A DNA stretch of 64,000 nucleotides from Actinomycetota bacterium (GTDB lineage: Bacteria > Actinomycetota > Thermoleophilia > Solirubrobacterales > Solirubrobacteraceae): the NCBI GenBank assembly GCA_005884115.1, contig VAXW01000003.1:248001-312000 (forward strand), in the 5' to 3' direction. Made by a program: the position numbers and the translations under genes. The notes below the pieces were generated by a model. It was given only the letters and a program-made list of their open reading frames with translations, did no database searches and had not been told where the DNA came from. This document shows, in pieces, positions 18,301-28,097 of the stretch (its first letter is position 1; each line of letters opens with the position of its first letter).

Positions 18301-19976
18301 GTGTGGGCGCGGCCGCGCCGAGCACAGCGCTGGACATCGAGAAGGGCGCGGGACCCCGGCGGCTGCCGTCCTGGTGGGTGCTTGCGACGCTGCTCGTGCT
18401 GGCCGCGGCGCTGCGCCTGTCGACGCTCGACCTGCAGAGCTTCTGGTACGACGAGGCGTACACGCCCGTCCACGTCCTGCACAGCAGCCTTACGGCGACG
18501 CTGCGCTCGGTCGTACACAGCGAGAACTCCCCGCCGCTGTGGTACCTGCTCGCGTGGCTCGACGCACGCGTGCTCGGCGACGGCGAGATCGCGCTGCGCC
18601 TGCCTTCGGCGCTCGCCGGGATCGCGACCGTCGCCGTCGCGTGGGGGATCGGGCGCGAGCTAGCCGGTGCTCGCGCGGCCGCGGCGTGCGCCGCGCTCGT
18701 GGCCGTCAACCCGCTGTTCGTCTGGTACTCGCAAGAGGCCCGCGTCTACGCGCTGTTCGTGCTCCTCTCCGCGCTCGCCATGCTGTGCTTTCTGCGCGCG
18801 CACGCGCAGCCCACCCGCGGGCGCATGGCTGCGTTCGCGCTGTGCGGCTCGCTGGCGCTGCTCACGCACTACTTCTCCGTGTTCCTGCTCGTGCCGATGG
18901 TGCTCGTGCTCGTCGCCGACCCCGCCGTCCGCCGCGCCGCGCTGCCCGCGGCGGGCGTGATGGCCGCCGTCGGCGCGGGGCTTCTGCCGCTGATCATCGC
19001 CCAGGGCGGTCACCACACGCAGTGGATCGGGCGCTGGGCCTTGACGAGCCGCCTGCAGGCGATCCCGCAGTACTTTCTGACCGGCTACTCAGGAGCGCCG
19101 CTCGGACACTCCGTGGAGGCTCTCATCGCTGCACCGATCATCGCGCTGCTCGCGCTGGGCGCCTGCTGCCTGGCGCCCGTGGCGGCGGCGAACGTGCGCT
19201 CGCGCAGCAGCCCGAGCCCGTCCCGTCCGGCGCCGTCCCGCGATGCCGGCGCCGGCGCCGGCGCGGGCGTCGCACAGGCCGCACAGCTGGCGCTGCTGCT
19301 CGCGGGCTTCGGCGTCCTTGCTCCAATCGTGCTGGCGGCGCTCGGCGCCGACTACCTGGCCCCGCGCAACCTCGTCGCCGCCATGATCCCCGTCAGCGCT
19401 CTGATCGCCGTGTCCTTCGCCGCCAGCGTGTCCGGAAGCGCCCCGCGCACGGGACGCGCGTCGGCGAGCGGCGACGGGGGCGCCGCCGGCGTGGCCTCGC
19501 CGCCGCGCCGACCTCCCCCATGGGCCGGCCAAGCGGCCCTGGGGCTCATCGCCTTGACGCTGCTTGCCTTCGTGGCGGTGTCTGTGAATGTCAACCTCAG
19601 CCCGCGCCTGCAGCGAGGAAACTGGCGCGGGCTCGCGCGAGTGCTGCGCGAGGGCTCCGGTGGCCAGCGCGCGATCACGACCGTCGAGCTGGGGGCGGCC
19701 CCGCTCGAGTACTACCTGGCGCCGCTTCGCAACGCGCCCCGCGGTGCGACGCTCACGGTCGCTGAGATCGATGAGACGGGCTACGCCCCGCTGCGCCGTT
19801 CGGCAGGCCGCGCGCCGGCGCCCGGCTTCAGTCTCACCGAGCGCCGCAGCATCGACGGTCTCATCCTCTACCGCTTCCACTCCGTCCGCCCGCGCACCGT
19901 CTCGGAGTCGAGGCTCCGCCGCCACGTGATCACACGCGCCCGCCCCGAGGTGTTGATTGCCGCGCGCGCGGCCTAA
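18297..19976 (+). CDS. GT39/ArnT-like multi-TM glycosyltransferase
   Basis: TTG 18297 with ggaggtg upstream; LDLQSFWYDEAYTPVHVL, SENSPPLWYLLAW, YSQEARVYAL. Confidence 0.75.
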   Translation: MSVGAAAPSTALDIEKGAGPRRLPSWWVLATLLVLAAALRLSTLDLQSFWYDEAYTPVHVLHSSLTATLRSVVHSENSPPLWYLLAWLDARVLGDGEIALRLPSALAGIATVAVAWGIGRELAGARAAAACAALVAVNPLFVWYSQEARVYALFVLLSALAMLCFLRAHAQPTRGRMAAFALCGSLALLTHYFSVFLLVPMVLVLVADPAVRRAALPAAGVMAAVGAGLLPLIIAQGGHHTQWIGRWALTSRLQAIPQYFLTGYSGAPLGHSVEALIAAPIIALLALGACCLAPVAAANVRSRSSPSPSRPAPSRDAGAGAGAGVAQAAQLALLLAGFGVLAPIVLAALGADYLAPRNLVAAMIPVSALIAVSFAASVSGSAPRTGRASASGDGGAAGVASPPRRPPPWAGQAALGLIALTLLAFVAVSVNVNLSPRLQRGNWRGLARVLREGSGGQRAITTVELGAAPLEYYLAPLRNAPRGATLTVAEIDETGYAPLRRSAGRAPAPGFSLTERRSIDGLILYRFHSVRPRTVSESRLRRHVITRARPEVLIAARAA

Positions 19977-20160
19977 GGCGGCGTAACGCAACCGGCGCAG
20001 CTAGCCGCGAGGGCGCGGGTCCCTGCGCCATTGTGCGCGGTCCAACGCGGGCGCGGGTGCGGCAAACAAGCGCGTAACGCCACCCGCCCGATCGGGTAGG
20101 GGCTCTCGGAGTGCCAAGCGCAATCGTCGTCGGTCCGGAAAAACATTTAGGTTTCCCGCC

Positions 20161-22086
20161 ATGGCGTCATCGACGTTAGAGGCCCAGCGCGCGGCTGAGG
20201 TGGCGCTGGAGCTGGCGCGCGAGCATCTGCTGGACCTCCAAGACGACGGCGGCTGGTGGCGCGGCGAGCTGCAGACCAACGTCACGATGGACGCCGAGGA
20301 CATGCTGCTGCGCGAGTTCCTCGGCGCGCGTCGCGCCGATGAGACGGAGCGCTCCGCCGCATGGATCCGCTCCCAGCAGCGCGAAGACGGCACATGGGCC
20401 AACTTCTACGGCGGTCCCGGAGACCTCTCCACGACGATCGAGGCCTACTGGGCGCTGCGCCTCGCCGGCGACCCGCCCGACGCGCCGCACATGCTGCAGG
20501 CCGCCGACTTCATCCGCCGCCGCGGCGGGCTGAACCGCGCGCGCGTGTTCACGCACCTATGGCTCGCTCTGTTCGGCCTGTGGTCGTGGGAGGACGTCCC
20601 GGCGCTCCCGCCAGAGATCATCCTGCTGCCGTCGGCGGTGCCGCTGAACGTGTACGACTTCGCCTGCTGGGCGCGGCAGACGATCGTCGCCCTGTCGGTC
20701 GTCAAAGCGCACCGTCCGAACTGCGAGCTGCCCTTCGACCTGGACGAGCTGCGCGTCGTCAGCGCCGCCCAAGCGCCCGCGCCCCGGTCTGCGCTTGCGC
20801 GCCTGCTCGCGCTGCTCGACCGCGGGATGCGCGCGTATGAGCGCCATCCGCTTCCGTGGCTGCGCCGGCGCGCGCTCGAGCGCGCCGAGCGCTGGATCGT
20901 CGAGCGCCAGGAGGCCGACGGGTCGTGGGGCGGCATCCAGCCCCCGTGGGTGTACTCGCTGATGGCCCTCAAGCTGCAGGGCTACTCGCTTGAGCATCCC
21001 GTGATGCGCAAGGGCATCGAGGGGATCGACGGCTTCATGGTCGAGGACGAGGACGATGCCCACGGCGTCGGAGCCCCGCCGGGGCGCAGCCGGCGCCTGG
21101 AAGCGTGCCAATCCCCCGTGTGGGACACGGCTCTGGCGATGATCGCGCTGAGCGACGCGGGCCTTCCGGGAGATCATCCTGCGATGCAGCGCGCCGCGGC
21201 ATGGCTGCTCGAGCAGGAGGTGCGCGCGCGCGGCGACTGGGTGGTCGCGCGGCCGCAGCTCGCGCCCGGAGGATGGGCTTTCGAGTTCGCCAACGTCAAC
21301 TACCCCGACGTCGACGACACAGCCGAGGTCGTGCTCGCGCTCCAGCGCCTCGGAGCGGCGGGGAGCGGCGATGGCGCGGCCGGGGCGAGCGCGGCGGCGA
21401 GCGAGCGTGCTGCCGCGTGGGTGCGCGGCATGCAGACCTCCGACGGCGGCTGGGGCGCGTTCGACGCCGAGAACACGCGTACGCTGGTGCGCGAGCTCCC
21501 GTTCCTGGACTTCGGCGAGGTGATCGACGAGCCGAGCGCCGACGTCACGGCCCACGCCGTCGAGATGCTGGCCGTGCTCGGCCGGCGCGATGCGCCCGAG
21601 ACCCGACACGGAGTGCGCTGGCTGATCGAGCGCCAGGAGCGCGACGGCTCGTGGTACGGGCGTTGGGGCGTCAACCACGTCTACGGAACCGCAGCGGTCG
21701 TCCCCGCGCTCATCGCGGCCGGCGTCGAGCCCTCTCAGGAATGCATCGTGCGCGCCGTCCGCTGGCTCGTCGAGCGCCAGAACGAGGACGGCGGGTGGGG
21801 AGAGGACCCGCGCTCATATGACGAGGCGAGATGGATCGGGCGCGGCGCGAGCACCGCCTCGCAGACAGCCTGGGCGCTGCTCGCCCTGCACGCGGCCGGT
21901 GAGCGCTCGCAGAGCCTCACGCGCGGGTTGGAGTGGCTCGTGGGCGCGCAGCGGCCGGATGGCGGCTGGGATGAGCCCGAGTACACGGGTACAGGGTTCC
22001 CCTGCGACTACTACATCAACTACCACCTGTACCGGCTCGTTTTTCCCGTGATGGCGCTCGGGCGCTGTCTGTCAGCATCGCGCTGA
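20161..22086 (+). CDS. shc: Squalene-hopene cyclase
   Basis: QW repeats (QREDGTW, QEADGSWGG, QTSDGGWGAF, QNEDGGWGED), catalytic DVDDTAEV. Confidence 0.95.
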   Translation: MASSTLEAQRAAEVALELAREHLLDLQDDGGWWRGELQTNVTMDAEDMLLREFLGARRADETERSAAWIRSQQREDGTWANFYGGPGDLSTTIEAYWALRLAGDPPDAPHMLQAADFIRRRGGLNRARVFTHLWLALFGLWSWEDVPALPPEIILLPSAVPLNVYDFACWARQTIVALSVVKAHRPNCELPFDLDELRVVSAAQAPAPRSALARLLALLDRGMRAYERHPLPWLRRRALERAERWIVERQEADGSWGGIQPPWVYSLMALKLQGYSLEHPVMRKGIEGIDGFMVEDEDDAHGVGAPPGRSRRLEACQSPVWDTALAMIALSDAGLPGDHPAMQRAAAWLLEQEVRARGDWVVARPQLAPGGWAFEFANVNYPDVDDTAEVVLALQRLGAAGSGDGAAGASAAASERAAAWVRGMQTSDGGWGAFDAENTRTLVRELPFLDFGEVIDEPSADVTAHAVEMLAVLGRRDAPETRHGVRWLIERQERDGSWYGRWGVNHVYGTAAVVPALIAAGVEPSQECIVRAVRWLVERQNEDGGWGEDPRSYDEARWIGRGASTASQTAWALLALHAAGERSQSLTRGLEWLVGAQRPDGGWDEPEYTGTGFPCDYYINYHLYRLVFPVMALGRCLSASR

Positions 22087-23057
22087 TGCTCGTCGCCGAT
22101 CCGCCGCCTGCTGGGCCCGCGCCCGCGGAGGTGATGGCGCGCGCGCAGGGCGAGAACTTCCCCGTCCCGAGCCGCCTGCTCCCCCGGCGCCACCGCATCC
22201 ACCTGCTCGCGATCTACGGCTTCGCGCGACTCGTCGACGAGCTCGGCGACTCCGCGCAGGGCGACCGCCTCGGCGCGCTGGACTGGATCGAGCGCGACCT
22301 CGAGCGCGCATACGCCGGGCGCGCACAGCACCCGCTGTTGATCGCCCTGCAGCGCACGCTGCGCGAGTGCGCGCTCCCGCGCGAGCCCTTTGTGCGGCTA
22401 ATCGAGGCCAACCGCACCGACCAGCGCGTGGTCCGGTATCAGTCATGGCAGCAGCTGCGGGGCTACTGCGCGCTGTCGGCGAACCCCGTCGGCGAGCTCG
22501 TGCTGCGTGTGTTCGGCAAGGCGACGCCGGCGCGCATCGCGCTGTCGGATTCGATCTGCACCGCGCTGCAGCTGATCGAGCACTGTCAGGACGTCGCCGA
22601 GGACTTCGCCGCCGGCCGCATCTACCTCCCGCGCGAGGAGCTGGTGCGCTTCGGCTGCGCCCCCGAGGACCCGCTCTTCTCGCGCGCTCCTGCCGGCGGC
22701 GCGAGGGCTGCAGCGAGCGCCGCCGCCGGGCCTGCCGGCGTCCGCGAAGCGTCCGATCCACTGCGCGCAGTGGTCGCCTTCCAGGTGCGCCGTGCGAGGG
22801 CGCTGCTGGCTGAGGGCGCGCCGCTCATCGACGAGCTGCGCGGACGCGAGCGGCTCGCCGTCGCGGGCTTCATCGCCGGCGGCGGCGCTGCCCTGGAGGC
22901 GATCAAGCGTGCTGGCTACGAGGTTCGCCGCGGGCCTCCACGCGCGGCGCGCTGGCGTCTGCTCGCTGCTCTCGCTGCAGAGTTGCGGCGCTCGCGCCAC
23001 CGGCGCCGGCGCGCGCCGAGCTCGCCCGGCGGCGCCGAGCGAGCAGCCGGGCCTTGA
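22086..23057 (+). CDS. hpnC: Squalene synthase HpnC-type
   Basis: ENFPVPSRLLPRRHRIHLLAIYGFARLVDELGD; TGATG overlap with shc stop. Confidence 0.88.
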   Translation: MLVADPPPAGPAPAEVMARAQGENFPVPSRLLPRRHRIHLLAIYGFARLVDELGDSAQGDRLGALDWIERDLERAYAGRAQHPLLIALQRTLRECALPREPFVRLIEANRTDQRVVRYQSWQQLRGYCALSANPVGELVLRVFGKATPARIALSDSICTALQLIEHCQDVAEDFAAGRIYLPREELVRFGCAPEDPLFSRAPAGGARAAASAAAGPAGVREASDPLRAVVAFQVRRARALLAEGAPLIDELRGRERLAVAGFIAGGGAALEAIKRAGYEVRRGPPRAARWRLLAALAAELRRSRHRRRRAPSSPGGAERAAGP

Positions 23058-24016
23058 CGGGAGCGCCGATGAGCTCGAAGGAGGCAGAGGCGTACAGCTT
23101 CTGCGAATCGGTCACGCGCGCGCGCGCCGCGAACTTCTATTACGGCATCCGCCTGCTCGCCGGCGAGAAGCGGCGCGCGATGTGTGCCGTGTACGCGTTC
23201 GCGCGCCGCGTCGACGACATCGGCGACGGCGAGCTCGACCACGATCAGAAGACGCGCCTGCTCGATGAGACGCACGCCGCGCTTGCCGCTCTGGGCGCGG
23301 GCGCGTACGAGCCCGGCGCGCAGCCGGACCCGGTGATCGTCGCCCTCCGCGACGCCCGCCGGCGCTTCGCGTTTGCCCCCGAGGCGCTCGCCGAGCTGAT
23401 CGAAGGCGTGCGCATGGACGTCGACGGCGTCCGCTACGAGCGCTTCGATGAGCTGCTCCTGTACTGCCGGCGGGTCGCCGGCGCCGTGGGGCGGATCTCG
23501 CTCGCGATCTTCGGCGTGCGCACCGGCGCCGCCGCCGACGCCGAGCCGCTGGCGGACGACCTCGGCGTTGCGCTGCAGCTGACCAACATCCTCAGGGACC
23601 TGCGCGAGGACGCGCAGAGCGGGCGCGTGTACGTGCCGGGAGAGGACCTCAGGCGCTTCGGCCTGCACGGCACGCAGGGAGGCGGCGGCATCGCGGTGCT
23701 GATGGCGGGATCGGGCGGCCCGGGCGCGGGCGCCGGCGGGGTGCAGCAGGCGCGTGACGACGATCTCGCGCGCCTTCGCGAGCTCGTGCGCTTCGAGGCC
23801 GATCGCGCGGAGGCCTGGTACAGCCGCGGGATGCGCCTGGCGCCGATGCTGGATCGAAGGAGCGCGGCCTGCGTGCGTGCGATGGCGGGCATCTACCACA
23901 GGCTTCTGCAGCGGATCGCGCGCCGGCCGGAGCTCGTTCTGCGTGAACGAGTTTCGCTGGGCCCGCACGAGAAGGCGTGGGTGGCCGCGCGCAGCATGCT
24001 CGGTGCGCCGACATGA
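23054..24016 (+). CDS. hpnD: Presqualene diphosphate synthase HpnD-type
   Basis: FYYGIRLLAGEKRRAMCAVYAFARRVDDIGDG, QLTNILRDLREDAQSGRVYVP. Confidence 0.9.
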   Translation: MTGAPMSSKEAEAYSFCESVTRARAANFYYGIRLLAGEKRRAMCAVYAFARRVDDIGDGELDHDQKTRLLDETHAALAALGAGAYEPGAQPDPVIVALRDARRRFAFAPEALAELIEGVRMDVDGVRYERFDELLLYCRRVAGAVGRISLAIFGVRTGAAADAEPLADDLGVALQLTNILRDLREDAQSGRVYVPGEDLRRFGLHGTQGGGGIAVLMAGSGGPGAGAGGVQQARDDDLARLRELVRFEADRAEAWYSRGMRLAPMLDRRSAACVRAMAGIYHRLLQRIARRPELVLRERVSLGPHEKAWVAARSMLGAPT

Positions 24017-25410
24017 CGCGCGCCCGGCGCGTGGTCGTCGTCGGCGGTGGGCTCGCCGGGATCACGGCAGCGCTCGAGTGCGCCGACGCGGGAGCGGCGG
24101 TAACGCTTGTGGAGGTGCGGCGCAGGCTGGGCGGAGCCGCATACTCCTTCGAGCGCGAAGGCATGACCTTCGACAACGGCCAGCACGTGTTCCTGCGCTG
24201 CTGCACCGCCTACCGCGCCCTGCTGGGGCGGATGGGCAGCGAGCGGCACGTGCGCATCCAGCCCCGTCTCGAGATCCCGGTCCTCAAGCCCGGCGCCCGC
24301 CCGGTCCTCCTGCGGCGCAGCCGGCTGCCCGCGCCCTTGCACCTTGCTGGCGCGCTCGCCCGTTACCCCCATCTCTCGCTCGCCCAGCGCCTGCGGGCTG
24401 GGCTCGCGGCGCGCGCGCTGGGCAACCTGGACGCGGGTGATGGTGCGCTCGACCAGGTGACGCTCGGCGAGTGGCTTTCGCGCCACCGCCAGGGGCCCGA
24501 GGCGGTCAGCGCGCTGTGGGATCTGATCGCGCTGCCGACGCTCAACCTGCCCGCCGCCTCGGCCTCGCTTCTACTCGGCGCGTTCGTCTTTCAGACGGGG
24601 CTCCTGTCGAGCGCCGACGCGGGGGACATCGGCTTTCACAGCGGCACTCTCGCCGAGACGATCTCCGAGCCGGCGGCTGGCGCGCTCGAGCAGGCGGGCG
24701 TCGATGCGAGGCTCGGGTGGCGTGCCGAGAGCGTGCAGCGCCAGGGGAGCGCGTTCGTGGTCGCGGGTCCCGAGGGGGGGCTCATCGCCGACGCCGTGAT
24801 CGTAGCGGTACCGCACGCGCGCGCCGCGGTGCTGCTGCAGTCGCTGCTGCCGGCGAGCGCGCCCGCGTGGGCGGGGCTCGGGAGCTCGCCGATCATCAAC
24901 CTGCACGTCGTCTATGACCGGCGCGTGTGCGAGCACGCGTTCCTCGCCGGCGTGGGCACCCCGGTCCAGTACGTGTTCGATCGCAGCAGGGCCGCGCGGG
25001 CTCCCGTCGGCTGCCAGTACCTGGCGGTGTCGCTGTCCGCGGCCGAGCGCGAGATGGCGATGAGCGTGCAGGCGCTGCGCGAACGCTACCTGCCGGCGCT
25101 CGAGGAGCTGTTCGGAGGCGCGCGGGGCGCTCGCGTCGTGCAGTTCCGGGTCACGCGCGAGCACGCGGCGACGTTTCGTCCCTCACCCGGGTCGGCGGCG
25201 CGGCGGCCGACGGCGAGGACGTCGCTGCCTGGGCTCGCGCTTGCCGGGGCCTGGACCGACACGGGCTGGCCGGCGACGCTCGAGGGCGCGGTGCGCAGCG
25301 GCCACGCGGCCGCGAACGCCGCGCTGCATGCGCTCGAACTCGAGCATCCGGAAGCGCCCGCCTCCGACTCCGCCGCGTTCGCGGCAAGCGCTCGGGTGCC
25401 GAGCGCATGA
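24013..25410 (+). CDS. hpnE: Squalene-associated FAD-dependent desaturase HpnE
   Basis: VVVVGGGLAGITAALE dinucleotide fold, FDNGQHVFLRCCTAY, AGAWTDTGWPATLEGAVRSG. Confidence 0.9.
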   Translation: MTRARRVVVVGGGLAGITAALECADAGAAVTLVEVRRRLGGAAYSFEREGMTFDNGQHVFLRCCTAYRALLGRMGSERHVRIQPRLEIPVLKPGARPVLLRRSRLPAPLHLAGALARYPHLSLAQRLRAGLAARALGNLDAGDGALDQVTLGEWLSRHRQGPEAVSALWDLIALPTLNLPAASASLLLGAFVFQTGLLSSADAGDIGFHSGTLAETISEPAAGALEQAGVDARLGWRAESVQRQGSAFVVAGPEGGLIADAVIVAVPHARAAVLLQSLLPASAPAWAGLGSSPIINLHVVYDRRVCEHAFLAGVGTPVQYVFDRSRAARAPVGCQYLAVSLSAAEREMAMSVQALRERYLPALEELFGGARGARVVQFRVTREHAATFRPSPGSAARRPTARTSLPGLALAGAWTDTGWPATLEGAVRSGHAAANAALHALELEHPEAPASDSAAFAASARVPSA

Positions 25411-25994
25411 GCGGCGTGCTTATCGCCGCGCCGCTGCGCGTCGAGCAGCTCCTGATCCGCTCGGCCGCGCGCGGCGCGCGAGTAGTGCGAACCGGCATGG
25501 GCCCGCGCAAGTCGCAGGCCGCGGCCGGCGAGCTGTCGCGGGAGGAGGGAGACGCGCTGCTCGTGCTCGGCTTCTGCGGCGGCCTCGACGCCGAGTCGGC
25601 GCCAGGTGATGTCGTCGTGGCAGACGACGTGCTCGTGGCCCCCGATGAGCAGCACGTCGCCGAGCGCCTCAGCTGCGACCGCCCAGAGGGGCTGGCACGC
25701 GCGCTGGAACGCACGGGGCTGCGTGTTCGCACCGGTGCGGTGGTGTGCGTTTCGCGCATCGCAGTCGGCGAGCGCCGCGCCGAGCTGCGGGCAAGCGGAG
25801 CTATCGCGGTCGACATGGAGTCAGCGTGGCTTGCGCGCGGGGCTCGCGGCAGGCCCTTCGACGTCGTGCGTGTGGTGCTCGACAGCCCCAGCCACGAGCT
25901 CCTTCGCCCGGGCGCCGCCGTAGGCGCCGCGCGGGCCGCGCGGGCGCTGCGGCGGGTGGCGCGCGAGCTTTCAGACTTCGGGACGGAAGGCTAA
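25407..25994 (+). CDS. hpnG: Phosphorylase-superfamily nucleosidase, HpnG-like
   Basis: VRTGMGPRKSQAAA, LGFCGGLDAESAPGDVVVAD, AVDMESAWLA; sits between hpnE and hpnH. Confidence 0.78.
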   Translation: MSGVLIAAPLRVEQLLIRSAARGARVVRTGMGPRKSQAAAGELSREEGDALLVLGFCGGLDAESAPGDVVVADDVLVAPDEQHVAERLSCDRPEGLARALERTGLRVRTGAVVCVSRIAVGERRAELRASGAIAVDMESAWLARGARGRPFDVVRVVLDSPSHELLRPGAAVGAARAARALRRVARELSDFGTEG

Positions 25995-26008
25995 GGTAGG
26001 CCTGACAG

Positions 26009-27010
26009 ATGAGCGTTCCGATCAGACAGGGCGCGCGCATGGGCTTCTACCTGATGCGCCAACGGCTTGCCAAACGCGACAAGTTCCCGCTGCTCGTCGA
26101 GCTCGAGCCGCTGTTCCAGTGCAACCTCGAGTGCTCCGGGTGCGGCAAGATCCAGCACCCCGAGCACGTGCTGCGGCGCCGCATGCCCGTCGAGCAGGCG
26201 GTCGCGGCGATCGAGGAGTGCGGTGCGCCGATGGTCTCAATCGCGGGCGGGGAGCCGTTGATCCACCCTGAGATCCACACGATCGCGGCTGAGCTCATCA
26301 AGCGCAAGAGGTTCGTGTATCTGTGCACGAACGCGCTGCTGTTGGAGAAGAAGCTCGGCAACTTCAAGCCCAGCCCGTACTTCGCCTGGGCGGTGCACAT
26401 GGACGGGCTGCGCGAGCGCCACGATGCCTCGGTGGAACGAGCGGGGACGTTCGACAAGGCCGTGAAGGCCATCAAGGCGGCCCAGGAGGCCGGCTTCCGG
26501 GTGACGACGAACACCACCTTCTTCACGCACGACTCACCGACGACCGTGCGCGAGGTGCTCGACTTCCTCAACGACGAGCTGCGCGTCGACGAGATGATGA
26601 TCTCGCCGGCTTACGCGTACGAGAAAGCGCCCGACCAGGAGCACTTCCTCGGCGTCCAGCAGACGCGCAGCCTGTTCAGCGCCGCGTTCGCGGACGGGCG
26701 ACGCAAGAAGTGGCGGCTCAACCACAGCCCGCTGTTCCTCGACTTCCTCGAGGGCAAGGTCGACTTCGAGTGCACGGCCTGGGGGATCCCCAGCTACTCG
26801 CTGTTCGGCTGGCAGCGACCCTGCTACTTGATGTCGGACGGCTACGCCTCCACGTACAAGGAGCTGGTCGAGACCACCGACTGGAGCAAGTACGGGCGCG
26901 GCAGGGATCCGCGCTGCGAGAACTGCATGGCTCACTGCGGCTATGAGCCGACAGCCGTGGTGCGGACGACGCGCTCCGTGCGACAAGCGCTACGGGCGCT
27001 CGCGGGCTAG
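26009..27010 (+). CDS. hpnH: Radical SAM adenosyl-hopene transferase HpnH
   Basis: CNLECSGCGKIQHPEHVLRRRMPVEQAV, SIAGGEPLIHPEI, MDGLRERHDASV. Confidence 0.93.
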   Translation: MSVPIRQGARMGFYLMRQRLAKRDKFPLLVELEPLFQCNLECSGCGKIQHPEHVLRRRMPVEQAVAAIEECGAPMVSIAGGEPLIHPEIHTIAAELIKRKRFVYLCTNALLLEKKLGNFKPSPYFAWAVHMDGLRERHDASVERAGTFDKAVKAIKAAQEAGFRVTTNTTFFTHDSPTTVREVLDFLNDELRVDEMMISPAYAYEKAPDQEHFLGVQQTRSLFSAAFADGRRKKWRLNHSPLFLDFLEGKVDFECTAWGIPSYSLFGWQRPCYLMSDGYASTYKELVETTDWSKYGRGRDPRCENCMAHCGYEPTAVVRTTRSVRQALRALAG

Positions 27011-27014
27011 CACG

Positions 27015-28082
27015 CTACGGAGGCAGCACCTCACTGCCCGCGGTGCCGCCGGCAGCCTCGGCGCTGCGGATGTCGCGCCAGGTTAGACCCTCTCTGAGCA
27101 GGGCCGGGGTGCCGAGCGCGAGAGCGGTCAGCACCTCGACCGCCTGCAGGATGATCCCGTACGCGAGCGCCTGCCCGGCACCGACTTCGTAGGCAGCCAG
27201 GACGACGAGGCAGGCGGCCTGGAAGACGCCGAGGTTCGACGGCGTGGGAGGCAGGATGGCGCTGACATTGACCGCGAGCAGGACCGCTGCCGCGCTCACG
27301 AGCCCCGCCTTCGACTGCAGGCCGAGCGCGAGCAGGACCATGTAGCAGGCGAGCCACTGAAGCGCCCAGGCCAGCAGCTGCAGTGAGACGGCGCTGAGGC
27401 CGAGACGTGGCCGCGCAAACACCACCAGGCCGCGGCGCGCGAGGGCCAGCAGGCGCGCAAGCAGGCTCGCGGCCAGCGAAAGCCTCTTCCAGCGCGCCCG
27501 CTGCGCGAACGCCAGAATGCGCGGCCCTGCGACGACGAGCGCGCACCCTATGAGCGGCACGCCGAGCGCTAGGGCGATGCCTGCGGGATGGCCCCGCAGC
27601 AGGGGAACGCTCGAGAACGTAACCGCCGCGAGCACGCCCAGGGCGACCAGGTTGATGAGCGTCTGCGAGAAGACCGTGCCCGCGACGACAGGGAGCAGGC
27701 GGCGGTTGGGCCCCTCGAGGCGACGAGCGAGCACCACGACGCGCGTGGGCTCGCCGATGCGACCGGGGAACACGGCCGAGGCCATCACGCCGATCATCGT
27801 CGCGCGCACGACCGGTGCCCAGGCGATGTGCGTCGTCGGAAGCGCCGCGCGCAGGGTCTGATGCCAGGAGAGCGAGCGCATGAGCAGCGACAGCCCCATC
27901 AGGACGAGCGCCAGCGCGATCCATCCCGGCGACGCGGTGATGAGGGCATGCCAGATACGCCGCAGCCCGAGCTGCGAAAGCGCGAAGGCCACGAGGCCCG
28001 CTAGCACCAGCACAGCAAGCACCGCGCCCACCCGCCTGTGCCGCCGCCCGCGCTCAGCGGACGGTTGATCGGGGCTGCCCAT
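27015..28082 (-). CDS. Lysylphosphatidylglycerol synthase TM-domain / flippase-like membrane protein (HpnL-like candidate)
   Basis: Multi-TM; GRIGEPTRVVVLARRLEG, NVSAILPPTPSNLGVFQAA; convergent with hpnH. Confidence 0.75.
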   Translation of the reverse strand: MGSPDQPSAERGRRHRRVGAVLAVLVLAGLVAFALSQLGLRRIWHALITASPGWIALALVLMGLSLLMRSLSWHQTLRAALPTTHIAWAPVVRATMIGVMASAVFPGRIGEPTRVVVLARRLEGPNRRLLPVVAGTVFSQTLINLVALGVLAAVTFSSVPLLRGHPAGIALALGVPLIGCALVVAGPRILAFAQRARWKRLSLAASLLARLLALARRGLVVFARPRLGLSAVSLQLLAWALQWLACYMVLLALGLQSKAGLVSAAAVLLAVNVSAILPPTPSNLGVFQAACLVVLAAYEVGAGQALAYGIILQAVEVLTALALGTPALLREGLTWRDIRSAEAAGGTAGSEVLPP

Positions 28083-28097
28083 CCAGTGGGTTATCGC

